64,000 nucleotides of DNA. It comes from Rutstroemia sp. NJR-2017a BVV2 (Eukaryota; Ascomycota; Leotiomycetes; Helotiales; Rutstroemiaceae). The position numbers were made by a program, and so were the translations under genes. The DNA lies in assembly GCA_002946415.1 (NCBI GenBank), contig NJPS01000036.1, positions 25,008 to 89,007 of the forward strand, in the 5' to 3' direction. The notes beneath the pieces are model-generated. The model searched no databases and had not been told where the DNA came from. It worked only from the letters and a program-made list of their open reading frames with translations. Below, piece by piece: positions 33,375 through 48,369 of this stretch. Positions within the stretch are counted from its first letter, which is position 1. Every line of letters begins with the position of its first letter.

Positions 33375-36300
33375 TTTCTCTATTGAGATTATCTCTTCTA
33401 GTTAGTAAAGGAACAAAAGTACTTTCTATAGAACTATAGATTATTGATCTAGTATTGATTAGTTAGATTTGTTTTCTTTGGTTTTACTAATTCTAATATA
33501 TCTTTGAACTTTTCAAAAGTAATATATCTTAGTAGTTTTGTTATTCTATTAACTACTATATCCGAGATATTGATATATTTAGAACTGATCTTTCCTTTAT
33601 CTATTAGATTACAGATAAAGTAATAATAGATATAATATACTTTAACTATTTATATAGATATAAGTTCTTTATCAATATAATTGCTTTTTAATTATTATTT
33701 AGAACTTGGATTATATCTCTTTCTAGAGAGATATATTCTGGTTTTTCTAAGTTCTTAAGTACTTAAGTAATTTACTATTCTTACTTTATAAATATTGTTA
33801 TTGAGATATATTCTAATTTAGTATTTAAAATAGCTACCGAGTTCTATTTCTTATTTAATTATAAAACTAATCTTCTATAGAATATTATAACTCTTCTAGA
33901 GATACTTTTCTGATTATATTTGTTATTAGTCTAGTCTATATCAATATAAATCTTTACTGTTTTCTCTAGAAGATTATATTCTTTCGCAATACTTGATTAT
34001 ATTTCTCTAAATTTATAATAGATCTTTTGCTTAATAGTAGAATATAAATATTATATTAGGTTCTTTAGTTCTAAGCTATAGTATTTAGCGGGTTTAGCTA
34101 TAAACTAAGAAAGTTTTCTAAATATAAATATAATATCTGGTCTAGTATAGATTATTAGATAGATTATATTTCCGATTACCTATTAATATTGGTTTATATC
34201 AATTATTTCATTATTTTCTACTATTAATCGAAGATAATTGTAGTCTATAACTAGTACTTTCTTTAACAAATACTATATATATATAATACCAAATTTTGTA
34301 AATATAGTATCGAGGTATTCTTCTTAGTTTAATATTAATAATTGTTCTTTCTGATTATAGATAACTTTAATATCTAGAATCTTATTGATCTCCTCTAGGT
34401 TCTTGGTATTAAAATATATAGAAAGCTATAAAAAGAACTAATTGATTTATTTTTATAACTTTGTAGTAGCTATAATATTATCTATATATATTAGTAATAT
34501 TATCTTTCGGTCAAGATACAAATAGAGGTAAGGATCTATAAGATTTTATATAAAACCAAAATAGATTAGTTCTTTTTTAAAAAACAGATTCCAATCTTTT
34601 CTAGCTTGTTTCAGCTTATAGAAACTTCAAAGAATATAAAGAATATAACTTTATTATATAATAATATCTTGGAGTAGAGCGAGATAGATTTCCTTTTTTA
34701 AATAAAACTTAGTAAATATATTCTTGATATCGAAATAGAAGTATTCCAAATCCTTTTTTATAATTATAGTTAAAAATAGTTTCAGTATATCTATATAAAC
34801 TATTAGAGCAAATATCTTATTATAATTCTTTCTAAGTATTTAACTAAATCTATAAATTACCAATCTTGTTTTGAACTATTTTATTTAATTATCCTTTATC
34901 TTGATTATAAAAATCTATTTGATAGAAATCAAGTTTCTATCTTTTGGAAATATATATTCTTTCTATATATTATTCTGAATAAATAATTTGATTTCTTTAT
35001 CGATTACTAGTTTTTATTCCTTTATATAATTCTTATCTGATATTGCTTCTTTATAGTTTTTTGGGATCTTAATTTCTAAGATTTCTTCTACTAGTAAAGT
35101 AATATTATCTAGATAGTTCTTGGTATTAATAAATAGTATAGTAAACTCTAAGATAATTCGACTCTTGATAATAGAATCCAATTTGTAGATATAAGAAATA
35201 TTGATTATTATATATTTAATTATCTAATCGATATTTTCTTGTTGGATTATAGCTAATATAGTATAAATAATCTTTGATATATATTCCTTATTATTCTTAT
35301 TCTTTTCTTTTTTCCTCTTTCTTATAAAGTATCTTAATATCTTATTATCTTCTTTTATAGAAGAGTTTGTTTATTTAACTTATAGTATATCTAGTAATAG
35401 AGATTCTATAGTTTCTATTTCGATATTCTCTGATTTGTTAGTAACTATAAATATAAAAGGATTTTTAGTTATTAGAGATTTGATAATCTCTATTATATCT
35501 TAGTTTATAGAAGATTTGGTTATCGAATCAGAATTTACTTAGAAAATATTTCTATATTTATCTTTGTTAAATATAAAGTTATTAGTAACTTATTACTTAT
35601 ATAGTATTGCTATTTCGAGAATCTTAGTTTATAATATAATTAGAAAGAAGATAGAGATTACTTTGATTTAGGAAACTACTTTATCTTTTATATAGAATCT
35701 CTTTTAGAATTTCCAATCTAGTATAGTATTTTTAATATCCTATAACCTCGATATATAGTTTCTTAGCTTTAATTCCTTATTACTATTTTTCTTGATCTTA
35801 TCGATAACAATATAGCTTGATTATATAATATACCCAAGTTTTAGATAATATACTTTTGTATATTTATTAGTTGTTTTCGAGTAACTTATAAAGATTCCTA
35901 GTTTAGTAGTATCGCGGAGTTTATTATAATACTATCTTTTTGGAATAATTTTAGAGTTGATATATAAATAATATTTACTTCTCTATATTTTTAGATAATC
36001 AATTTCAAGAATAGTTTCGATAAATACTTCGATTGGACTTATTATATTACTATTTATTACTAGTTCTATATCGATCTTATTTCTATAATATATATTATAT
36101 TTAGCTACTTTATCTCAGAATTCTATTAATATATCGGTTTCCTTTAATATTACCTTTATATTAATTTTAGTAATTCTGATATTTCTTTCTACTAGACTAT
36201 TCTAATATAATAAAGTAATTATAGTAAGTTCTGATTTTATATTTAATCTCTATTCTTTAATAGCTTAGATAAGTTTTAGTATATTATTAGTTTATATTAT

Positions 36301-38319
36301 AACAATCTTAATATTAGAGTTAAGTTCGATTTCCTTTTTCCAATCAAAAAGTTCTTATATAGTATCGCTTTTCTATTTCAATAGTAATATCTAGTTAATC
36401 TATATCCAGTTATCGATAATAAAAATAAAGTATATATTTCTCTAGATTATTCTATAGAATAACTTTATAATATCGAAGTAAATTAATTAGAGCTTCTTGA
36501 ACTTATAAAGACTTAATCTTTTTGAAATCTGGTTAGTTATTTTGGTTAATAAATATATCTTATAGATCTTTCTTTTATTTAGAATTTTGATTAGTTTTCC
36601 AAAAGTTATTACTTTATATAGATTATATATCTTTTCTAGTTCTAAGTAGTTAAGTTGTTTATATCAAAGTATATAGATTTCTATCTTATTTAGAATTAGT
36701 TTATCTTCGGTAACTTTAGTATCTTCCAAGATCTTAGTTAAGCTAAAACTATTATAACTAGTTAGAATAGCTTAAGGTTTTTATTCTATTATTGAGAATA
36801 CTATTTCTTTATAACTATCTACAATATATAAGATTATATATATTCTATCTTATATCTTTACTTCAATTACTGTTTTTCTATTATCTTGAAAATATATTCT
36901 ACTAGAATCGAATTTATTATTTAAACTAGTTTCATAGACTTTTTTTATAGAAAGAAGATTTATACTAAAACTAAAAATAAAGAAAATATCTATCAAAAGT
37001 ATCTTTAATCTATCTTTATATATTATATTAATTATCTCTTTATATAAATAGTATATTTCTCTTCTACCAATTCTAATTATTTATTACTTGATTTATTTAA
37101 GTTTTCTGAATAAGGAAAGTTGATCAGATATATAAAATAATATATCTATATCTATATACTAGAAAGAGGATTTAGTCTTACTGATATATTTTCTAAAGAT
37201 ATAATATTTTTCTATCTCTAACTTACTTTCACTTTCAATCTCGGTAATTATTTCTTCTTAGTCTAAGTTGTTATTTATATAATATATATAATTCTTCTTT
37301 GACTTTAAAGTAAAAAGTAGTTTTTTATTCGATATAATAACTTTAGATTTTATTAGTTTGAAATAACTAGCTCTCTATTCAAGTTTAAGTTTATATAGAA
37401 ATTTCTATATTATAGATAAATCTTAGTAATTATATATTATATAGTCTTTATACCGATATAGATAATATACAATTTTAGATTAATTATCGAAGTTCAATTC
37501 TATTTAATCGAGATCGGAATTATAGTAATAAAAGATAATATATTTTCTATTTTTAGTAATATAGGTTTATTCGATCGAATCTTATAAATATAGCTTCTTT
37601 ATTTATAAATATTTGATCTTTTCGTCGATAGATAGAGAGATTTGGATATCGAGGATATCAATAACAGATTGGTACTTATTTGATAGACATCGAATAAAAA
37701 TAAATAATAATATATTATCTTTATAAATATTCTTTATATCTATATTTACTATATCTAATTTTCTTTTATACTCTTTCAACTTATCCTAGACTTCGATTAT
37801 AGTTATTTCTGATTGAGATTAGAAATAGAAAATAAAGATTTAGATTATTATTATATAAAAGTTTATAGTAACTATATTTACTTTTATATATTTCAACTTG
37901 AGGTAATCTTAAAGTACTTTAGCTATCTTATATTTGTTAGCTAGAACTTCGTTATTATCTGATAGTAATCTATATATATAGAATAATATAGTAACTTTAT
38001 TTTTCAGGAATTTTACCTTCTTATCGATATTTAGATAAATTATAACTTGGGTTTCTCCTTCTTAAATTATTAGATTCTCGATTCCTTCTATAACTACTTT
38101 AACTATATTAAACGGACTTGCTACTTTAGCGAACTTAGTTAAACTTAATTCGATTATATAATAGTAGTTTTTACTTCTTAGATATATTCTTATCTATCAG
38201 AACTATTTCTTGTGATTTTCTTGATAGAGTTTTGGAACTTATTTGAAAAAGTTCTTTTTTTCTCCTATTTTATTGTTTTTGTAGATAAGTTTATAGTTGT
38301 TTATATAATTATTATTTAT

Positions 38320-38580
38320 ACTATATATTCTTCAACTTTATTAGTTAGTAATATTAATATACTTTATATTCTTTAACTTTATCAGTTAGTGATACTTAGT
38401 ATACTTTATATTTTATAACTTCATTAGTTAGTAATACTTAGTATACTTTATATTCTACAATTCTATCAATTAGTAATACTAGTATATTTTATATTCTTCA
38501 ACTCTATCAATTAGCGATATAGTATACCTTATACTCTTTAACTTTTATTAATTAGTAACTATAGTATATTATATATTATC
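38320..38580. repeat. ~54-bp tandem repeat in the Copia leader
   Basis: About five diverged copies of a unit containing TATACTTTATATTCT, an AACTTTATYARTTAGTRATA block and AGTATA, just inside the 5' LTR, upstream of the gag region. Leader repeats of this kind would be in the transcript's 5' untranslated part. Confidence 0.6.
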
Positions 38581-38624
38581 AGAACTTAATCTACTTCTTA
38601 CTATATAAACCGATATTTATAATC

Positions 38625-38809
38625 TATTAGAAAATAGGTTCTAGATAGTACAGAAGTAATAGTATTGGATATAAACTAAATTAACTAATTAGAAAAGAGT
38701 TCTTAAAGAAGTTTAATTATCAAGATCTTTTAACTATATATTTCGAAGCTCGGCTCTGGTATATTAGTAAATAGTTATATAAACTGATATACTTAGTTTA
38801 CTTTCAACA
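38625..38809 (-). repeat. 5' LTR of the Copia element
   Basis: 185 bp beginning (minus strand) TGTTGAAAGTAAACTAAGTA, a canonical TG start. It pairs with 33190-33374. Confidence 0.85.
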
Positions 38810-38814
38810 ATAAC

Positions 38815-39500
38815 TAGTATTTTTATTTATTATATTTATTATCTATTTAGAATTTTAGTTATTATAAAATATATTAAATTCTTATAATCTAAGTAAATCT
38901 GGATTATATATTTAGATTCTTTAAAATAAATTCTCTATTATCTGAAAATATTGATAATTATAAGAAGTTCTTTATTATAAATTTTATAATTTAGTTTAGT
39001 TAGTTAAAGTTCTTCAATATTAACTATATAATTTAGAAATTCGGTTTCTATAATATAGAATTAATATTTTGAGAGTTTAAATAAGATATCTATATTTATT
39101 GAGATTTTTAATATTTTTTTAACTATTTTGATATATTCTTCGAAAGTTTCGATAAAGATTAGAATATTGTTAAGATATATTATATAGTATATATCGAGAT
39201 ATTTTCTTAATAAGTTATTAATTAAATATATATATATAGTTAATATATTAGTTAAACTAAAAGATATAACTTTATATTTATAATATTTATAATATATTCG
39301 AAATATTATTTTCTATTTATTATCTTTCTTAATTCAAATTAAATTGAATTTTGATTATTAATCTAATTTGATAAAAAACTTTATTTTCCTAATTCGATTT
39401 TATAATTTACTAGTTAATAATAATAAATATCGATTTTGAATAATAATAATATTAAGTTTTCGATAATTAATTATTAGTTTTTCTTTTGTATTTTCTAGTT
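38815..39500 (-). mobile_element. Gypsy (Ty3) element, reverse transcriptase and RNase H part
   Basis: The minus strand reads NLLRKYLDIYYIIYLNNILI and FIETFEEYIKIVKKILK (about 39215-39110; family YLDDILIYS). Both catalytic Asp residues are Asn. Then come ETEFLNYIVNIEEL and abruptly LNYKIYNKELLIII (family NYDIYDKELLAIV), so several hundred bases of the connection domain appear deleted. YLDYKNLIYFIITKILNR (family TDHKNLEYFMTTK) ends at the Copia LTR. Further upstream parts probably extend to about 41500. Confidence 0.7.
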
Positions 39501-41499
39501 TAAATATAAAGAATATAGAGATATTTGTTAATAAATTTGATTTTTAAATAAATCTCTTTTTCTTTATTTTATCAAGATATTCTTAGAGAATTTTAAATCT
39601 TTATTCTAATAAAGATATAATTGATAAAAATAAAAATTCTTTACTATCTTCTAATTTGATTTTATAATCTCAAAACTGATATTTAGATAAAGTTTCTTTA
39701 TTAAGTTTTTTTTTGAAGATCTTAATATATTTCTTATATTATATTAATATATACTTTAGTAAAGGATTCTAAATAAAGATATCTAATTTTAGTAAATATA
39801 TTATCTTTAGTTTCTAATTAGATATTAACTTTATAAAGTTCTATATAAATTTCTTTTTATATTTATATTTATTATATTATATAATTCTTCCGATCTAGTT
39901 AATATATAGATTATATTTTTTTAATTATAATATTCCCAAAATTATTTGATATCTTTCTAATAGAATTAAATTTATTTTTATCTATTTAGAATATTAACTT
40001 AGTTATATCTCAAATTCTTATATTTTATATTAAACCAATTTATCTTTTTTAGTTAATTACTTATTAGTAAGATAAAATCTATATAAAACTGGTTTTTTGA
40101 GAATTTGCAATTTCGCTAATATTATAGTTTCTAGTATTATAAAATTTTCTATTATTTCTAAATTTACTATAATTCGAAGTAATTATCTATTTATATATAT
40201 CTTATATAGAATCTATTTTGATTTTAGAATAGTTTTTAGTTTGCTAATTGGTTTCTTTATAAGTTATTCTTTATTAATTTATATAAGGTTTTTATAAATT
40301 ATTGTTAATTTTATATTTTTCTTAAATTTATAAAACTTTTTCCAAATATCAATAATATCTTTCTATATTATTAATATTTATCTTTTTATATATATATATA
40401 AGATCTTTCTTATATATATTATAATATATTATATCGGTACTTTATATCAAAAGATTTATATTACTATTTAATATTTTTAATTTATTTTTCACAATAAGAT
40501 TATTTATTAATCTTTATATTTATATTAGTATATAACTTCCTAAATCTCTTCTTTATTTAATAGTTTAATAGTAATAAACTTTATAAATTCTTAATAGAAT
40601 TTTATTTCTTATTATACTTTTATAACTAATATTATTAATTCTAATTTATAATAATAGTTTATAATTGGATTATTTCTGATATTCTATATATTATTCTATA
40701 ATCTAGTATCTTTTATTTAATTAATCTTTTCTTAATATTTCTAGAATCTAGTTCTTTATTTACTAATTTTTTCGAATAACTATATTTTATTTTATTTTAA
40801 TAAATTATTTTATCTAATAGATTCTTTCTTAAGTTTTCTTAGATATTATCTTATATTATTTTTATTTTACTAATAGATTTGATATTAATTATTATAATAA
40901 ACTATCTATAATAATATTATATAATTGTTTTCTTAAAGAACTAATTAACTACTTATTATACTAATTTGGTATCTAGATATATTTTAATAATTATTCTAAT
41001 TTATTATAATTTTAAATTGTTTCTTTCTTTTCTAGATATTTTTTTTCTCTTATTTTACTTTTTAGAACTTCTTTTAGTAATCCTGAATTTAATAGTTTAG
41101 AAATCTATATTCGAAATAAAGTTTTTATTTTTATTAGTAGTTTTTTTCTTTCTAGAAAAGATTATTCTTGGAATTTATTATATCCAATTTTATAAGATTA
41201 CTATAAATCTTTTCTCTAATATATTATTATTTGGAATAATATAATTTCTCTATATTAAGTTTGATTTTATTTCTATTATTAACTTCGAAGAATTATTTAT
41301 TTTGATAGTATTTATAATATTAGTTATTAATTTAAATAAAATTCTTAATCTATTTATCTAAGTTATCTTTATTTTCCTATATCTATCTAAATAGTTCCAA
41401 TTTAATAAAGTTCTTTAACTCTTATTTATAATAACTAATTAATACTATTATTTTCTATTTAATCTAATTAGATTATCTCCGGAATTTAGTAATATAATT

Positions 41500-42500
41500 A
41501 ATTACTAATCTAGTTTAGTAAAGTCCAAATAAATAGTATTCTATTATTTTTATAATATCAATATTTTCGAAAATTTATTATATCTCTATATAGAATCTTT
41601 TCTATAATCTAAAGATTCTAATTATAATTATTATCTAATTTTTAGATTATATATTATTCTCGAAATAATTCAAAAGAAAAAATTCGATCTATTTCAGAAC
41701 TTTATTTTTAAGATAAAAGATAATATAAATATTCTTAATATCTAAGATATCAAATTTATCGAAATTAAATCAGAAATATATTTCAAATTATAAAAGAAAT
41801 ATTTCAAGTTCTTTTCGATCTTTATAAAACTTATTTGGATTAGTAATTTTAAAGATTTCTTATAACTTGAGGTTAATAGAAGAAATATTTTCTATAATAA
41901 TATTATTATTATAATCTTCTAAAAGAGAAATTTAAATAAAAAATAAATTTTAGAAAACTATATCAATTCGATATATAAAGTAATAAAAGTATTTAAAGTA
42001 TTATAAATATTTATCTTCTAAATTATATAGAAATAATCAAAATCTCGAATACTATTAGTTATAGTAATTAGTAATATTATTATAAAGTTTATTATTGATA
42101 ATAGTTATATAGGAAATTGATTATTTATATATAATAATAAGTAAATAAGTAGTAATTATTATTAAATATAAAGCTTTATATATTAAGAAAAATTATTTAA
42201 TTATATAAATCTTTATTCTTTATTATTTTGTTAATTCTATTAATTTCTATTATTAAAATTGATAGAACTAATAAGATATTATATAACTTTTATCTAAGAT
42301 TTTATTAAAAATATTATTAATTTCTTTAATATCTATTTATATATAAATATTTTATTTATATAATACTATTCTTTATAAAAATATATTTATAATTATAAAT
42401 ATCTTTTTCTATCTTTATATTAAGGATAAGAATATCTAAATTCTACTTTATTATATAATCTCTATATAATGATTTATTTTTATTAAATAATAATTAGCTA
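41500..42500. repeat. Long direct repeat, LTR-like, copy 1
   Basis: Aligned by eye with 46810-47770 over most of its length in the same orientation, for example the AGTAATTATTATTAAATATA block near 42150 and the TTATATAATCTCTATATAA block near 42460. Both match a third copy at 55390-55850. A ~5.3-kb spacing suggests the LTRs of a second retroelement. Ends are approximate. Confidence 0.6.
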
Positions 42501-45500
42501 TTCTCTAAACTTAAGATTCTTAGATTTATATATAATTATATTGTAATATTAAATTTACTAAATATAATTAGTATTATAGTATTCTTCTTTTAGATTACTT
42601 TTATATATATTCTCTAATTAAGTTTTATATTAAGTTAAATATCAAATATTTATATATTTAATAATAAAATATATTTTATTTTTTATCTAAATTAGATTAT
42701 AACTGTTAGATTAAATCTATTCTATATTTTTATAAAGTAAATAAATTTATATTTTGCTAATATAAAATATATTTTATAATATTAAATATATTCTAAGATC
42801 TTCTAATATATATCAATAAACTTATTATAATTAGTTTCTATATTTGAATTTATTATTATTAGATATATATTATCAATAAAATTATTTATATAAAGATCTT
42901 ATTTAGAAAATAAATATATTCGAATAAACTTTATATTATAAAGTAAGAAAAATATTAATAAAAATAATAATCTTTATAATATCTTTATTTATAAAAAGAA
43001 TTTCTTTAATATCTTATTAATAAATAAGAAATATATAGTTCTATTATTTAGAAAGTTTATTATCTATTTATTAACTTATTAAAAGAAATTAAATTTCTAA
43101 ATTATTATTACTAAATATAAGTAAATTACTATATTTAATATTTTTATTATATATAATAAAAATAATATTACTATTTATCTTTTATTTAATTAAATAGATT
43201 TAATTATCGAAATAAATAAATCTAATATTATTATTATATTCTTTTATATTCTTATTTCTATTTATTTATCTAATAGTAGATTATATTATTTAGTTATATT
43301 ATAGAGTTTCTAAATTATAATCTTCTTAATTAGCTTTCTCAATATATTTAGAAATATAATTAGTTATTAAGTTTTTATCTATTTATAATTCGATTTTCCA
43401 GATTTTTATAATATTATTATTAAAATATTTTTTAGACTTTTTAATATATATCTAAATTCCTAATTAATTTAAACTAAATTTATAATTATTTTTATAAATA
43501 GCTAGTTTAGTTTTTTAAGAAAATAATATAAGATTTAATTTTTTTCTAATATAAAGTAATTCAAATATCCTTAAAATAGATTAATAAATTCTTTAATTAT
43601 AAATTTTTTATTTATCTCGAATTCTAATAAATATTTTTAGTTTATAATATTATCTAATTTGATATTTTCTAAATTATTTAATAGTTATTTTAGTATATTT
43701 AGAAAATATTATTTATCTTTATAAAAATATTAAGTAAATATATATATCTTTTCTTCAAATAAATTTATATATTTATTATCTCTAAACTTAAATATAGAGA
43801 TTATACTTTATTTTATTATTACTTTTCTATTTTACTTTATTAGTTTCTATAGTTTCTCTATTTTATAATATTTATATATAATTTATCTCTAAATTATTTG
43901 CTTTTTTTAGTAGATTATTTACTTTTTTTCTTTTTGAAATTATTTAATTTATAATTTCAATTATTTGTTTTCTCTTTTAGTAAACTATTATTAATATATA
44001 GAATATATTATTTTTATTATTATATCTATTTTAGATATCTTTTAATATTCTATTTTCTCTAAATACTATTTCTAAGAAGTTATTATATTGATAATTTTTT
44101 AAATCTAGAAAGTAAATATTATAATATATATTTCCAAATTGTTTATTAAATATTACTTAATATTATATCTTGATAAATATAAAACTATTTATTTAATCTA
44201 AATAATATTTGTAAATTTCTAATTTCTATAGCTTTACTTTATTATTATTATAAACTTGATATTTTATTATAAATATATTATTATATAATTAGATTTATAT
44301 TCTCTATTAATTATAATTATATATTTTAATAACTAATTTATAAATTCCGAAATAGAGAATATTAGATCAGTTATTATTTTATTATATATAATAAAGAAGA
44401 TTTTGTTTTTATATAAAGTAAATAAATCGAATTATTATATTATTTTAAATAATTTATTAGTTTAGTTATATAATAAATACTATAATTTGGATTATAATAG
44501 ATAATAGAGATTAAAATTCTTTATTATAATATATTTATTATCTATATTAAATACTACTTATAATAATTTAAATAGATATTTATAATTTATATTTCTAAAA
44601 TTATTTAGAAGTTATAAAGATATATTATAAATCCAGATTATTTCTAGATTTATTATAAGTTTTATTAAATATAAATCTTTATTCTAGATTTTATATTTCT
44701 AGTTTTCTCTTTTTATAATTTTATTTATAAGTAAATAGTTTCTTTCCTTATTTTTATATATTAAAATAAAAATTATTAAACTTAGATAATATATTCTATT
44801 TCTATAATTTAGTTATAATTTTTAGATTATAATAATTATTATTTCTTTCTCTTTATATAATAATAACTTTATTACTTTTTCATTTTTATATATATTATAT
44901 TATAGAATTAAGAGTTTACTTATTACTAATCAATTATTATTATATTTATCTCGATATTTTAAATAGATCTAAAGATATTTAGTAAACTTGATATTATATT
45001 TAGTTAAATATTTAAATCAAGATTTGAAAAGAATTTGTTAATTAAAATTATATTAATTATATCTATTATATTTACTATCGATAATCTTTCTTTATAGTAT
45101 ATATATTTATAATTTATAATTATAAATTCGAGTTTACTTATATTATTTAAATTTAGAATATATTATTTATCTAGTTAGAAACCGAATTAGAATTATAATT
45201 TATTTATTAGAAATCTTCTCTTCTTTTTTTTATATATATCTAGATAACTCTATATTGATTTTATTAGTTATATAAATAGATTTTATTAATTATATTATAT
45301 TCTATTATATTATAGTTTATATAGTTCTTAACTATTACTGATTTTATAATTAAATATAACTTAATATTATATCTTGAATTTATATATTATATATAGTATT
45401 TTTATATAATAAAGTATTATTTTACTTTATTATTATATTTCTAATATTTAAAATATTATAAAGTTAGTATTTCTTTAATATATTATTTAATTAATAAAAA

Positions 45501-46809
45501 AGTATTATTTTATAATATTTCTTAGTTAATTACTTTATTTATTTCTTTATTAATACTAAAACTAAATACTAATATTATATTTTCTTTATTTTTATTAATC
45601 TTAGTAATTATTATTTATTTTGTTTATAATCTAAAATTTTGTTTTTCTACTTTTCTAAAAAGTTAGTTATTTATAAATCTTATAATTAATTATCTAAATA
45701 TTTTAAAAACTATTATATCTAAAATCTATTTTTTACTTTCGATATTTTCGCTAAATTCTTTTTTTAACTTTATTCTATTTTATTATTTTATCTTAACTTC
45801 TTTAAAAATAAATATTAATATTATTTTCTTTCTTAGAAATATATAAATCTTTTATATTATTTTTTTATTTACTATTTAATTGATTTCTTTTATTAATATT
45901 ATATTTGGTTTTATAAATATAACTTTGTTTTTTATTATAAATAATATTTTATATTCTTTATAAATTAATAAATTATTCTTAATTATATTTATCTAGATTT
46001 CTTTTAATTTCTTATTTAAATCATTTCTTTTTTCTTTTTTAAATTCTATAAAGTATTTATTTTTTATCTTAATTATTTTATTATTTTACTAGTTTTTAGA
46101 TTATATTTTATATTTTCTTTTTCTTTTCTATAAACTTAAGTTTTATAAAAACTTTATTTATAATCTCTATTTCTCTTTTTCTATTATTTTCTATATATAT
46201 TTTATCTATATTAGTTTTATATTTATATATTTCTATTTATATTAGCAAACTCGAAATTATTACTATTTCTATAACTAATATTATATTAAATTATAATTTA
46301 TTATTTTATAGATTTATTAAATTCTTTAGTTTAATATTAAGATTAATTACTATTTTTGATCGAATTTTGAATTTATATAATATTATATATTTGTAATTAA
46401 ATATTTAAAAGATATTTTATTTATTATTATTATTATTACTAAATAAAAAATATATTATAAAAGTTATTAATATTTATTATATATTGAAAATCTTTTAAAA
46501 TAAATTTATTTTTACTATTTAATAATCAAAGTAATTAGAAATAAAAAAAGATAAATAACTAATATTATTTAGATAGCTATTAGTATAATTAGTAGAATTA
46601 TAAATTATTAATAATATAATAAACTTTCAATAATAAAATAGATTTAGTTTTAGAATTAATAATTAAAAAACTAAAAAAGTTTTGAAGTTTGAAGAATTTA
46701 AATATAGAAAATTAATTATATATAGAATATATAATATACTAATATTATAATAACTTAAATAAGAAATTTGATTAAATAAATTTTAAATAGAAAACTAACT
46801 TTAAACTAC
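42501..46809 (-). mobile_element. Interior of a second, heavily decayed LTR retroelement
   Basis: AT-rich sequence between the two long direct repeats. A minus-strand stretch near 42890-42850 reads DLYINNFIDNIYLIIINSN, which may be a ruined reverse-transcriptase YVDD region. I could not decide between Copia and Gypsy. Confidence 0.4.
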
Positions 46810-47770
46810 TTTTGTAAAGTTCGTTATAAAATCCGAATAAATAATATTTTATTATTTTTATAAAATTTATATTTCTAAAAACTTTTTGGATTTTTATATA
46901 AAATCCTTTTTAAAAACTAAAGACTTTAATAATTATAACTATATAATTTTATAGTTAGATATTATTCTCAAAATAATTTAAAAAAAGAATTCGATTTATT
47001 TTTATATTTTATTTCTAAAATATAAAAATAATATAAATATTTTTTATATTTCTAATATCAAATTTATCGAGGTTAAATTAGAAATATATTCTAAATTATA
47101 AAAAAGATATTTCAAATTCTTATTAATTTTTATAGAATTTATCTAGATTAAAAATTTTAAAAATTTCTTATAATTTAAGATTTATAAAAAATCTATTTTC
47201 TATAAAGATATTATTGTTATAATTTCTAATATCTATAATCTAGATAAAGAATAAATTTTATAAAATTATATTAATTTAATATATAAAGTAATAATAATAT
47301 TTAAAATATTATAAATATTTATTTTCTAAATTATATATAAATAATTAAAATCTCAAATATTAAAAATTATAATAAATTTATTATTGATAATAATTATATA
47401 AAAAATCGATTATAAATATAATAATAAATAAACAAATAGTAATTATTACTAAATATAAAACTTTATATATTAAAGAAATAATATCTAGTTATATAAATCT
47501 TTATATTTTTCTATTTTATTAATCTTATTAATTTTAATAATATTAGAATTACTAAGATTACTAAAATATTATATAATTTATATCTAAGATTCTATTAAAG
47601 ATATTTTTAATTTTTTAATATTATTTCTTTTAAAGATAAATTAATAATAATTAATATCTTTTTTATTTTTATATTAAGAATATAAATATTTTAATTTTCT
47701 TTATTATATAATCTTTATATAAAGATTTTAATTTACTAAATATAAATAATTTTTTTTTAAATCTAAAGTT
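46810..47770. repeat. Long direct repeat, LTR-like, copy 2
   Basis: Partner of 41500-42500, for example the AGTAATTATTACTAAATATA block near 47430. More degraded, with many transition differences and small deletions. Confidence 0.6.
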
Positions 47771-48369
47771 GTTAGATTATTATATAATCTAATTATAATA
47801 ATAGAATTATATTTTATAATATAGAAGTTAATTTATTTAAATTAATTATAATTTATTGATCGATATAATTATAATATCTATATAAACTAAATTTATATTA
47901 ATTAGAACTTTGTTTTTTATTAATATTATAAAATCAATTTTCAATATTCTTTTTTTATTTTTTATTTTTATTATAAATATTATTATTATTATTATTTCGA
48001 CCAAAATTAATAATTATTTATTTATTCGATATATTATTTTCTAGAAATTATATTTATTAATTTATTAATCTAGAAATAACTTAAATTAATAAAGTTATTA
48101 TAGAAATATCTTTTAAAATAGATATTTTCTTAATTAAATTCAAATTCACAGAACTAATTATATCTATTATATTATCGAGTTTATATAATATTATAATTAA
48201 TAAAACAAATAAATTATCAAGATCCTCGATATAATCTCTATAATTTTCGAAGTTTATACTATATTGTTTTGTAGAAAAGAATAGAACTGATATTAATTTT
48301 TTCGGGTAGTTCTAATTATATACCAGTTAAAATCACTAGAAAATAATTAAAAGTACTTTTATAAATTAT

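Larger units (their letters stand above)
33190..38809 (-). mobile_element. Complete Copia (Ty1) LTR retrotransposon, RIP-degraded, inserted in the Gypsy element
   Basis: Two 185-bp direct LTRs (33190-33374 and 38625-38809) bound a 5,620-bp element read on the minus strand. The LTR starts TGTTGAAAGTAAACTAAG at 38809. Reverse transcriptase is recognisable at about 34515-34455 as ILLIYIDNIIAATK (family YVDD), with the second Asp now Asn. RNase H is at about 34190-34085: GNIIYLIIYTRPDIIFIF, then SxFIAKPAKYY. The flanking 5-mers GTTAT and ATTAT fit a target duplication differing by one RIP-type change. Stops throughout: non-autonomous. Confidence 0.85.
32050..48345. repeat. AT-rich, RIP-degraded retroelement desert
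   Basis: About 16 kb of extremely AT-rich, TpA-dense sequence with almost no open frames. Both boundaries, at 32050 and 48345, are abrupt. Relics of retroelement proteins can still be read on the minus strand. This is the typical look of RIP-mutated repeats in Pezizomycotina, probably heterochromatic. Confidence 0.9.

Noticed and set aside
40097..40297. 66-codon frame inside the AT-rich desert
   Set aside because: Hydrophobic Ile/Phe/Tyr content is what AT-rich noise gives; no family signal.
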